Origin: Microcaldota archaeon
GTDB taxonomy: Archaea; Micrarchaeota; Micrarchaeia; Micrarchaeales; Micrarchaeaceae
Length of the DNA stretch: 10,144 bases
Direction: 5' to 3'
NCBI GenBank assembly: GCA_021806185.1
Contig: JAJZXZ010000011.1
Coordinates: 1-10,144 of the forward strand
Part shown: piece after piece, positions 1 to 6,552 of the stretch
How positions within the stretch are numbered: position 1 is the stretch's first letter
Layout: every line of letters begins with the position of its first letter
The notes under the pieces: generated by a model
What the model was told of the DNA's origin: nothing
Database searches by the model: none
Seen by the model: only the letters and a program-made list of their open reading frames with translations
Translations under genes and position numbers: made by a program

Positions 1-177
1 TTCCTAGACGGCGAATACGGCATGAGCGGCATATTTATGGGTGTGCCGGTTGTACTCGGCAGCAATGGGATGGAGCGCATAATACAGTTAAAGCTCTCCG
101 AGGAGGAGAACACGGCGCTGAAAGTGGCCGCAGAGAAGGTTAAAGCGCTTACAAAGCAAGTGGACTCGATGCTCTGA
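1..177 (+). CDS. mdh: Malate/lactate dehydrogenase family, C-terminal end (5' partial)
   Basis: Frame 1 is open from the window edge to the TGA at 175-177 and encodes 58 residues. The reading GEYGMSGIFMGVPVVLGSNG followed by MERIIQLKLSEEE is the characteristic last part of NAD-dependent malate and lactate dehydrogenases: the GVPVxLGxxGxE strand-turn and then the LxLxxEExxxL C-terminal helix. The family interconverts malate and oxaloacetate, or lactate and pyruvate, with NAD(P)H in the cytosol. The substrate-selective loop and nucleotide fold lie outside the window, so malate specificity is inferred from the neighbouring aconitase rather than seen. The stop is 7 bases before the proposed aconitase ATG, so the two genes are very likely co-transcribed. 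Family membership is well supported; the exact substrate is not. Confidence 0.85.
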   Translation, partial: FLDGEYGMSGIFMGVPVVLGSNGMERIIQLKLSEEENTALKVAAEKVKALTKQVDSML

Positions 178-184
178 TGGTATC

Positions 185-2977
185 ATGGCTGGTATCGGCA
201 ACATGAAGGAAACGGCTCTGAGAAGCTTCGACCTTAATGGGAAAAGGGTGCTATACTATTCGATACCGGCGTTGGAGGAGCTAGGGATAGGCAGGACATC
301 GGGTCTGCCGTTCTCCATACGCATTGTATTGGAATCGCTTATAAGGAACCTCGATGGCAAGGCGGTCACCGAAGAGGACGTGAAAGCGTTAGCCAATTGG
401 AATGCAAAGATCCCAGACGACAGGGACGTGCCGTTCAAGGTGTCAAGGATACTGATGCAGGACTTTACGGGTGTGCCTGCGGTGGTTGACATAGCGGCGA
501 TAAGGGACTACATAACGAAAAATGGCGGGTCACCTGACGCGGCACAGCCAATAATACCGACAGACCTGATAATAGACCATTCCGTGCAGGTCGATGCATT
601 CAATGTCATACAGGCATTGGAGATAAACCAGGAGAAGGAGATAGAGAGGAATGCGGAGAGGTATAAGCTGCTGAAATGGGCGAGCCATGCGCTTAAGAAC
701 TTCAGGGTGTTCCCTCCTTCTGCGGGCATATGCCACCAGGTGAACCTAGAGTACCTGGCGACGTGCGTCACAATGCGCCAGGACGGCAGCAACTATGTGG
801 CTTATCCGGACACGCTTGTCGGCACCGATTCACACACCACGATGATAGACGGCTTGGGCATAGTCGGATTCGGCGTAGGTGGCATAGAGGCAGAAGCGGC
901 GCTCCTTGACCAGCCCGTCTCGTTCACAACTCCGAAGGTGCTCGGTGTGCGCCTGTCAGGCAGCCTTAAGGACGGGGTCACGGCGACAGACTTCGCATTA
1001 ACGCTGACAAGGCTGCTAAGGGATAAGGGGGTTGTCAACATGTTCGTTGAGTTCTTCGGAGACGGGTTAAGGAATCTGTCGCTTCCAGACCGCGCAACGC
1101 TCTCTAACATGTGCCCGGAGTATGGCGCAACCATTGCGATATTCCCGGTGGATGAAGAGACGCTGCATTACATGAGGGTGACCGGCAGGAGCGCGGAGCA
1201 GATAGAGCTCATCAGGAGGTACTATACAGAGCAGCGTATGCTTGACATCGACTATAGCAAAGTCGAATACAGCGATACTCTCGATGTTGACCTGGGTTCG
1301 ATAGAGCCGAGCGTCTCAGGGCCCGCGCAGCCGAAGGAGCAGATCCCGCTTGGCAGGATAAAAGAGGAGTTCATAGGAATATTCCTGGAAGATGGCAAAG
1401 GCGACCCAAATAGGATGAATGCGAAGGATTATACGAGATGGTCTGACGAGAGCATGGCGGTAGGAAGCAGCCATATGAAGGACGCGCCGCTCCACCACAA
1501 CCAAAAATCTGTGAAGATAAGGTATGATGACGGTTACGAGATTACCCTGTCGGATGGCGATGTCGTCATATCGTCGATAACCAGCTGCACCAATACCAGT
1601 AACCCATCGGTGATGATAGGCGCCGGTCTTCTCGCAAAGAAGGCGGTTGAGAAGGGTCTCAGGGTCGACACAAGGAAGGTGAAAACGAGCCTGGGCCCAG
1701 GCTCGCGGGTAGTCACGAGATACCTGCAGAAGGCAGGTCTCATAGAGCCCCTGGAGAAGCTAGGCTACGAGCTGGTAGGATACGGCTGCATAACCTGCAT
1801 AGGAAACAGCGGCCCACTCATCGAGAAGCAGAGCGAGGCGATAAACGCCAACAAGCTTGCCGTTGCATCGGTGTTGTCCGGCAACAGGAACTACGAGGCG
1901 AGGATACATACGGATGTGAGGGCGAATTACTTGATGTCACCGCCCCTACTGGTGGCTTTCGGCATAGCCGGCACCGTGCTCAAGGACCTCACAAAGGAGC
2001 CGTTGGCGAAGAACGACAAAGGGGAGGATGTCTACTTAAAGGACATCTGGCCTACGCAGGCAGAGATAAAGGAGGTCATGGATAGGGTCATAAGCGAGGA
2101 CATATTCGAGAAGGAGTATGGCAGCCACATATACGATGTCAATCCGTATTGGAACAAGCTGCCGGCAGCGGCAGGCAAGATGTACGCATGGGAGCGAGAC
2201 AGCACATACATAAGGCAGCCGCCGTTCTTCGAGGGCTTCGACCCAAGGAGCAAAGGGAGCGTCGAGCCTATAAAGAACGCAATGGTGCTTGCCGCCTTCG
2301 GCGACTCCATCTCTACGGACCACATATCGCCTGCAGGGGCGATAAGCGCAGCTAGCCCGGCAGGCATGTACCTGATTGAGCATGGGGTGCAGCCAGCAGA
2401 CTTCAACAGCTACGGGTCGAGGCGAGGCAACCACGAGGTCATGATGAGGGGCACATTCGCGAACAGCCGCATAAAGAATATCATGCTACCTGGCAAGGAA
2501 GGGGGTTTCACTTTGCACTATCCTGATGCACAGAAGGGTACGATATACGATGTTGCGATGCGGTACAAGGCTGAAGGAGTGCCGCTCATCGTTCTTGCCG
2601 GATCGGAATACGGCTCAGGAAGCTCACGCGACTGGGCCGCGAAAGGGCCCATGCTGCTCGGGGTGAAGGCTGTGGTTGCAAAGAGCTTCGAAAGGATCCA
2701 TAGGAGCAACCTCGTAGGGATGGGCATAATCCCGTTGCAGTTCAAGGCAGGAGAAGACGCACAGACGCTAAAGGTGGACTTCTCGAAACCGATCACTATA
2801 GTGCTGAATGACGGTATGAAGCCCAGAGACATGGTGAAAATGAGATACACTCGAAGCGATACCGGGGCAGAGGCTGATGCAGAGATCATGAGCAGGATAG
2901 ATACGCCGATAGAGATGGAGTATTACAGGTCAAATGGCATACTTAACTACGTTATAAAGAAATTGCTGTCCAAATAA
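185..2977 (+). CDS. acnA: Aconitate hydratase, AcnA/IRP1-type
   Basis: This 930-aa protein should isomerise citrate to isocitrate through cis-aconitate, using a [4Fe-4S] cluster, in the cytosolic TCA cycle. The three cluster cysteines are visible: Cys468 in SCTNTSNP, and Cys535 and Cys538 in GYGCITCIGNSG. Other AcnA landmarks are VGTDSHTTMIDGLG, GFGVGGIEAEAA, FGDSISTDHISPAGAI, GSRRGNHEVMMRGTFANSR, and the swivel-domain segment GSEYGSGSSRDWAAKGP. Length fits the monomeric AcnA/IRP1 class (about 890-930 aa), not AcnB. The ATG at 185 follows the dehydrogenase stop by 7 bases. An ATG at 203 (MKETALRSF) is an alternative, since alignment to the family is convincing only from about there, and neither has a clear Shine-Dalgarno site. 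An oddity is Asp242 in LLDQPVS, where relatives usually have Gly (LGQP). The zinc-ribbon PLP gene starts 4 bases after the stop. Family identity is very secure. Confidence 0.97.
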   Translation: MAGIGNMKETALRSFDLNGKRVLYYSIPALEELGIGRTSGLPFSIRIVLESLIRNLDGKAVTEEDVKALANWNAKIPDDRDVPFKVSRILMQDFTGVPAVVDIAAIRDYITKNGGSPDAAQPIIPTDLIIDHSVQVDAFNVIQALEINQEKEIERNAERYKLLKWASHALKNFRVFPPSAGICHQVNLEYLATCVTMRQDGSNYVAYPDTLVGTDSHTTMIDGLGIVGFGVGGIEAEAALLDQPVSFTTPKVLGVRLSGSLKDGVTATDFALTLTRLLRDKGVVNMFVEFFGDGLRNLSLPDRATLSNMCPEYGATIAIFPVDEETLHYMRVTGRSAEQIELIRRYYTEQRMLDIDYSKVEYSDTLDVDLGSIEPSVSGPAQPKEQIPLGRIKEEFIGIFLEDGKGDPNRMNAKDYTRWSDESMAVGSSHMKDAPLHHNQKSVKIRYDDGYEITLSDGDVVISSITSCTNTSNPSVMIGAGLLAKKAVEKGLRVDTRKVKTSLGPGSRVVTRYLQKAGLIEPLEKLGYELVGYGCITCIGNSGPLIEKQSEAINANKLAVASVLSGNRNYEARIHTDVRANYLMSPPLLVAFGIAGTVLKDLTKEPLAKNDKGEDVYLKDIWPTQAEIKEVMDRVISEDIFEKEYGSHIYDVNPYWNKLPAAAGKMYAWERDSTYIRQPPFFEGFDPRSKGSVEPIKNAMVLAAFGDSISTDHISPAGAISAASPAGMYLIEHGVQPADFNSYGSRRGNHEVMMRGTFANSRIKNIMLPGKEGGFTLHYPDAQKGTIYDVAMRYKAEGVPLIVLAGSEYGSGSSRDWAAKGPMLLGVKAVVAKSFERIHRSNLVGMGIIPLQFKAGEDAQTLKVDFSKPITIVLNDGMKPRDMVKMRYTRSDTGAEADAEIMSRIDTPIEMEYYRSNGILNYVIKKLLSK

Positions 2978-2981
2978 GAAT

Positions 2982-4019
2982 ATGGACTACTACCTCGAAT
3001 GCACTAAGTGCGGCTCTGGATTCAGCAGCGACTATGATAGACAGCTATGCGGCAGGTGCGGCGGGATTCTCGATGTCATATACAAGGGAAGGCTGAAAAT
3101 CCCAAAGAGCGCAAGCTTTTGGGATTATGAGAGCGTATTACCAGACTCTGAATACACCCGCTACGCTCTTGGCGGCACCGCCCTGGTCGAGAGCAACTCT
3201 CATAGCGGCTTATTCCTGAAACTCGAGCTTTGCAATCCGACGGGGTCGTTCAAGGACAGGGGCTCTGTAATAGAGATAGCAAAAGCTAATGAGTATGGAT
3301 ACAAGGAGATAGCCGTAGCCTCGACAGGCAACATGGCGTACTCGCTCGCTTATTATGCAAAAGCGTCAGGGACCAGGGTGATAGCCTTCATAGGAGGTGC
3401 GGCAAACCCGGATAAGGTGAGGAATATACTGATGACCCATGATGCAAAAATATATCGCGCGCATAAGGATTTCTCGGCAGCGCAGGCTGCAGCAATAAAG
3501 TATTCAGAAAAGACCGGCGCGTTCCTCGCAGGCGACTACTGCTACAGGAAAGAGGGGCAGAGGACAATAGCTTATGAGATCGCGGCGCAGCTAAAAGGCT
3601 TTATTCATATCATAATCCCTGTGGGAAATGCGACGCTTCTAAGCGGCATCGCGAAGGCGCTGCATGAGATGAGAGCCAAAGCAAGGATAATAGCGGTCCA
3701 GGCAGAAGGGTGCAGCCCGCTTGCAAAGTCGTTCAGGTTAGGAAGACCGGTAAGATACGAGACTCCGCGCACAAAGGCGGATGCGATAGCGGTTGGAATG
3801 CCAACATATGGCACGGAAGCCGTACGTGCAATACGTGAGAGCGGCGGCACAGTTGTTACGGTAGACGACAGTGAGATGCAGGCCGCTCAGGAGGCGCTCT
3901 ACAAAAACGATGGAGTGAGGGCGGAGCTTGCTGGCGCAGCTAGCATCGCGGCATACGGGAAACTCAGGTTCAGAAGAGGCGACAAGGTGGTCGCAATAAT
4001 AAGTGGTGGCAATCTTTGA
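2982..4019 (+). CDS. Threonine-synthase-like PLP enzyme (fold type II) with zinc ribbon
   Basis: The 345-aa product begins with a zinc-ribbon motif (Cys7, Cys10, Cys23, Cys26), common in archaeal threonine synthases and their cysteate-synthase relatives. A fold-type-II PLP domain follows. The Schiff-base lysine is Lys91 in NPTGSFKDRG. The substrate/PLP asparagine loop is STGNMAYS (114-121), and the phosphate loop is PVGNATLLSG (213-222). Canonical threonine synthase would convert O-phosphohomoserine to threonine and phosphate. Two points weaken that assignment. The protein is shorter than the usual ~400 aa, and its phosphate loop and the C-terminal ISGGN resemble other members of the family (cysteate synthase-like, serine/threonine dehydratase-like). 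No phosphohomoserine-pathway gene is nearby. The ATG lies 4 bases after the aconitase stop with no obvious ribosome-binding site, and its TGA overlaps the next ATG. The enzyme class is secure; the substrate is uncertain. Confidence 0.85.
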   Translation: MDYYLECTKCGSGFSSDYDRQLCGRCGGILDVIYKGRLKIPKSASFWDYESVLPDSEYTRYALGGTALVESNSHSGLFLKLELCNPTGSFKDRGSVIEIAKANEYGYKEIAVASTGNMAYSLAYYAKASGTRVIAFIGGAANPDKVRNILMTHDAKIYRAHKDFSAAQAAAIKYSEKTGAFLAGDYCYRKEGQRTIAYEIAAQLKGFIHIIIPVGNATLLSGIAKALHEMRAKARIIAVQAEGCSPLAKSFRLGRPVRYETPRTKADAIAVGMPTYGTEAVRAIRESGGTVVTVDDSEMQAAQEALYKNDGVRAELAGAASIAAYGKLRFRRGDKVVAIISGGNL

Positions 4020-4582
4020 TGGCAGAACATGACGGAATCGCCGCATGGATAATATGCGAGGACCTACTCGTGAAAGTGAAGGCCGAGCTGGCGAACGAGG
4101 CGATACTTACGCTACAGAACGAGGTAAAGGCAGGCAGGATGAAGGTCGAAGGCAGGCTGGTATCCTCTGAGGTGCCTAGCGACGATGAGCGTGACCTGTT
4201 TGTAGCCAACGAGATAGCAAAAGATAGCGCGACAATGCTGCGCGACTACGGCAGATACATCGCTGATAGGGAAGGGAAACCGGGAATAAGCCCGGAAGAG
4301 GTAGAGAAGATAGAAAGCGCAAAGAAGCTGATGCTCGCCGTAGAGGAGATATCGACGCTCATGCACTATAGGAGGGTTACAGAGGAATGGATACTGGAGA
4401 TAGAGGGCATACCTGACATAGATGACCCAGTGAAGATACTCGTATCAACAATCCACGGTAAAGAGGACGATAGGTTTTTAGTGCTGGACTTCACTCTGAA
4501 GAGAAAAAGCATCAAGGAAGAGAAGATATTCGCGGAAGAGGAGCGGAAGATACTGGAAAGCGTGCTCAATGCAGTGCATTAA
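4019..4582 (+). CDS. Unrecognised acidic protein, 187 aa
   Basis: I do not recognise this family. The ATG at 4019 shares its A with the upstream TGA (TGATG), the classic sign of translational coupling; a TTG at 4016 is the only earlier in-frame option. The protein is soluble-looking and rich in Glu, Lys and Ile, with no signal peptide or membrane segment. The first third looks helical (LLVKVKAELANEAILTLQNE). The middle (GISPEEVEKIESAKKLMLAV, near residues 90-109) is also helix-like. The last third alternates short strand-like stretches (WILEIEGI, PVKILVSTI, DRFLVLDFTL) with a final Lys/Glu-rich helix. No catalytic or metal-binding motif stands out. It sits last in the dehydrogenase-aconitase-PLP enzyme run, so it should be co-expressed with them, but that does not establish a shared job. 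Its last 17 bases overlap the 3' end of the convergent gene. Confidence 0.8.
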   Translation: MAEHDGIAAWIICEDLLVKVKAELANEAILTLQNEVKAGRMKVEGRLVSSEVPSDDERDLFVANEIAKDSATMLRDYGRYIADREGKPGISPEEVEKIESAKKLMLAVEEISTLMHYRRVTEEWILEIEGIPDIDDPVKILVSTIHGKEDDRFLVLDFTLKRKSIKEEKIFAEEERKILESVLNAVH

Positions 4583-5135
4583 CCACATTCGCCGTACCCG
4601 AAGCGGCTCTGGAGCGCTCAAGCCAGCGCATTGCTCTCTCTTCTGCCTCCCCAACAAGCCACTCCAAGTGCCTGCCCTCCAAACCGCACGTCCAGCGCGC
4701 CTCAACCGCTGCAGGCACATCCCGGATGCCTATCGCAGCAGAAGCCGCAACCCTGTGGTTGCCGTTGGTTCCGATAACGTATAAAGATGATCCGTCAAAG
4801 AAGCTTATCTCAACAACCAAAGGCGGCTCCTTCCGCAAAAGCCCCAGCAAGCCCTCCCTGTCCATGCGCAGCAGCGACTGCAGCCGCCCTTCGCTCCAAG
4901 GCACATAAAATATCTTATCAACAGCAATCGGCCTGCTATTCTCTCCAGAGAACTTGTCATCCGGGTAGGAATTCTCAAAGATCAGCACCCTCATGGAAGT
5001 CAGGAATGCAATTCCTCTTTCGTCGCCCACGTAGCTGCCAATATCCCCTATCTTTTGCATTAGCGAGCTGGCCATGCTCCGCCTAGGTATGATATCTGTA
5101 GGCGCACCTGCCCGCACAATGCCGGATGATTCCAT
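4566..5135 (-). CDS. Orphan protein with ParB/sulfiredoxin-like motif, 189 aa
   Basis: The best-looking part is residues 121-146, where a strand (SSLYVIGT) leads into NGNHRVAASAAIGIRDVPAAV. This follows the pattern of ParB-N/sulfiredoxin-fold proteins (DGxHRxxAAxxxGxxxVPxxV), a fold that binds or hydrolyses nucleotides. Upstream, residues 67-78 (SRPIAVDKIFYV) resemble the fold's opening I-xV-xxI segment. No helix-turn-helix typical of a partitioning ParB follows; the tail is an amphipathic helix rich in Glu and Arg. Function is therefore unknown. I chose the ATG at 5135 because GAGGGA lies 8 bases upstream. A GTG at 5141 is in frame, but only 2 bases would separate it from that site. A TATA box at 5172-5179 gives it a private promoter. 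It converges on the aconitase-operon tail with a 17-base overlap. Confidence 0.78.
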   Translation of the reverse strand: MESSGIVRAGAPTDIIPRRSMASSLMQKIGDIGSYVGDERGIAFLTSMRVLIFENSYPDDKFSGENSRPIAVDKIFYVPWSEGRLQSLLRMDREGLLGLLRKEPPLVVEISFFDGSSLYVIGTNGNHRVAASAAIGIRDVPAAVEARWTCGLEGRHLEWLVGEAEERAMRWLERSRAASGTANVVNALH

Positions 5136-5169
5136 ATGCACAGTCCCTCAGAAGTAGAGTGGCCGCGCA

Positions 5170-5180
5170 GATATTTAAAA
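5170..5180 (-). promoter_or_regulatory. TATA box for the ParB-like gene
   Basis: Read on the minus strand the site is CTTTTAAATAT, a good archaeal box A. Its centre is about 40 bases before the ATG at 5135, predicting transcription start near 5150 and a leader of roughly 10-15 bases that still contains the GAGGGA ribosome-binding site. This is inferred from spacing only. Confidence 0.5.
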
Positions 5181-5189
5181 GGCTGTGGT

Positions 5190-5248
5190 TCAAGAAATCC
5201 CCGCCTTTCAAGGCGGCGGATGGATTGAGCCGCATGAATCACATCATG
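5190..5248 (+). repeat. Subterminal hairpins of an IS200/IS605-type element end
   Basis: A hairpin with arms CCGCC (5201-5205) and GGCGG (5212-5216) and loop TTTCAA lies in the context AAATCCCCGCC. It is followed by a second perfect inverted repeat, CATGA (5233-5237) and TCATG (5244-5248). Hairpins of the CCCCGCCttt-aaGGCGG type are a hallmark of the ends of IS605-group elements, particularly the 3' end of the omega/reRNA. Here the hairpin sits upstream of the tnpB start, so it is either the element's left end or the right end of a second, lost copy. It is supported by the adjacent TnpB fragment; the exact boundary cannot be set. Confidence 0.45.
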
Positions 5249-5253
5249 TAGTA

Positions 5254-5266
5254 AAGTATATAAATA
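5254..5266 (+). promoter_or_regulatory. TATA box for the tnpB fragment
   Basis: AAGTATATAAATA is a near-ideal archaeal TATA box. Its centre lies about 26 bases before the ATG at 5287, the spacing expected for leaderless transcription beginning at that codon. It suggests the fragment may still be transcribed. Confidence 0.5.
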
Positions 5267-5286
5267 TGAACTATAATACTTGTTTT

Positions 5287-5631
5287 ATGGACATTATGAG
5301 GGCCTACAAATTCAGCATCTACCCCGATGCCAAAAGGCAGAGGGAGATAGACGAGAGGCTTGTCCTTGCAAAGGAGTTCTACAACCTCCTCCTTGAGAAG
5401 ACGATAAAGTCCTACAAGGAGGGCAACACAGCAATATCGATGGCGGTATTGAACAGGTCCGCAAAGGAGATAGAGAAGGACAGGAAATACCTGCTGCTGT
5501 ATTCCCAGACAAGATGCGAGATAAAGTTCAGGCTATTGAAGGCGTACCAGAACTTCTTCAGGAGAATAAGGGAGAGGAAGGCAGGCAAATCTTTATCATT
5601 TTGCAATATGATGCGCCAAAGGATCACTTGA
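5287..5631 (+). pseudogene. tnpB: TnpB (IS200/IS605 family) N-terminal remnant
   Basis: The 114-aa reading starts MDIMRAYKFSIYPDAKRQRE and continues with EFYNLLLEKTIKSYKEG, then an AYQNFFRRIRERKAG segment. These are the N-terminal features of TnpB, the RNA-guided nuclease of IS605-group elements: xxYKFxxYP, the YNxxLE helix, and AxxxFFRR before the expected xGxPRFK. Full TnpB proteins are about 370-430 aa. This one stops after a non-homologous tail (CNMMRQRIT) and lacks the RuvC-like catalytic residues and zinc finger entirely, so it cannot be an active nuclease. No TnpA transposase is present. The ATG at 5287 is preferred for its TATA spacing; ATG 5296 (MRAYKF) fits family length equally well. 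Its last 8 bases overlap the 3' end of the convergent carbamate kinase gene. Homology appears to end near 5580-5600, suggesting a deletion that removed the remainder of the element. Confidence 0.82.
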
Positions 5632-6547
5632 CGATCATGGTGCCCGATGTTCCTCGTATTATGGATTCGAATCCCCAGAGCCGTCCGATGAACGCCTTTT
5701 TGCCTCCGTGCTCTATGAATTCCACACACGCCTGTACCTTTGGCCTCATAGTTCCTGCATCGAAAGTGTTTAGCATGCGATCCAACTCCTTAGCGTGAAC
5801 CCTCCTTATTGGATCTTTATTGTCCGGGTAGTTGCGGTAGACGTAATCCTCAGAGGTAAGTATGACGAGCGTTTTGGCGCCTATCGACGTCGCCAGCAGC
5901 CCGGCGGTCAGGTCCTTGTCTATAACGGCAGCGCTTTTCGGGTATGTGCCTGCGCTGTCTATTATCGGTATGCCGCCTCCGCCGCCAGCTATCACTATGC
6001 GCCCGCTTTCAACAAGGTGTTTTATCGTCCGGCTTTCAGATACCGCCTTAGGGAAAGGCGAAGCGACGACCCGCCTGTACCCGTTTCCGTATCTTACATA
6101 CCTGAATCTCTCAAGCTTGTGAGCGTCTCTCAGCGCCGTCTTGGAATACACTGGGCCTACGGGCTTCGATGGATTCCTGAATGCTCTGTCTTTAGGGCTT
6201 ACTAGCACATGGGTTAGAAGGGCGACCGCGCTTCTGCCAACACGCATGCTCTTAAGCCTCTTCAGAACAGCCGTCTCGATTAGCGTTCCTATAGTAGCCT
6301 GAGTCTCTGCATTCAGCGCCTGGAACGGCAGTGGCGCAACCCACCTATGTGCGTACCTGTTCCTAAGGTATTCAACACCGACCTGTGTTCCGTTGCCGTG
6401 CGTTAGGAGCAGGCCGGTGCGGCTCTTGAAGACATGAGATATGCTTCCTATCGCTTTCTCTACATTTCTTGCCTCCAAGCCGTATTTAGGGGACTCTCCA
6501 GGCCGCTCAAGCGCATTGCCGCCAAACGCTATTACCATCTTTTCCAT
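5624..6547 (-). CDS. arcC: Carbamate kinase
   Basis: The 307-aa protein matches the usual carbamate kinase length of about 310 aa and the amino-acid-kinase fold. Signatures in order are VIAFGGNAL (5-13), LTHGNGTQVG (48-57), NPSKPVGPVYSK (125-136), RVVASP (159-164), IAGGGGGIP (186-194), VIDKDLTAGLLA (208-219), and MRPKVQA near 267-273. The family reversibly makes ATP and carbamate from carbamoyl phosphate and ADP. In archaea it can serve either carbamoyl-phosphate supply or ATP recovery. Thr53 replaces the nearly invariant Pro of THGNGPQVG, a change in the active-site loop worth noting. The ATG follows the isocitrate dehydrogenase stop by 5 bases, with AGGA 9 bases upstream inside that gene, so the two form an operon. 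No arginine deiminase or ornithine carbamoyltransferase gene is visible nearby. The assignment is strong; the pathway is open. Confidence 0.93.
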   Translation of the reverse strand: MEKMVIAFGGNALERPGESPKYGLEARNVEKAIGSISHVFKSRTGLLLTHGNGTQVGVEYLRNRYAHRWVAPLPFQALNAETQATIGTLIETAVLKRLKSMRVGRSAVALLTHVLVSPKDRAFRNPSKPVGPVYSKTALRDAHKLERFRYVRYGNGYRRVVASPFPKAVSESRTIKHLVESGRIVIAGGGGGIPIIDSAGTYPKSAAVIDKDLTAGLLATSIGAKTLVILTSEDYVYRNYPDNKDPIRRVHAKELDRMLNTFDAGTMRPKVQACVEFIEHGGKKAFIGRLWGFESIIRGTSGTMIVK

Positions 6548-6552
6548 TGGAT

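Noticed and set aside
177..206. ATG at 177 overlapping the dehydrogenase stop
   Set aside because: It is in a different frame from aconitase and closes after nine codons.
5185..5286. Upstream extension of the tnpB frame
   Set aside because: The TnpB family N-terminus begins at MRAYKF, and the extension crosses the hairpin and TATA box.
5581..5610. GCAAA/TTTGC inverted repeat near the tnpB truncation point, considered as a terminator
   Set aside because: The stem is only five A/T-rich pairs with no T-run on either strand, so it is not convincing.
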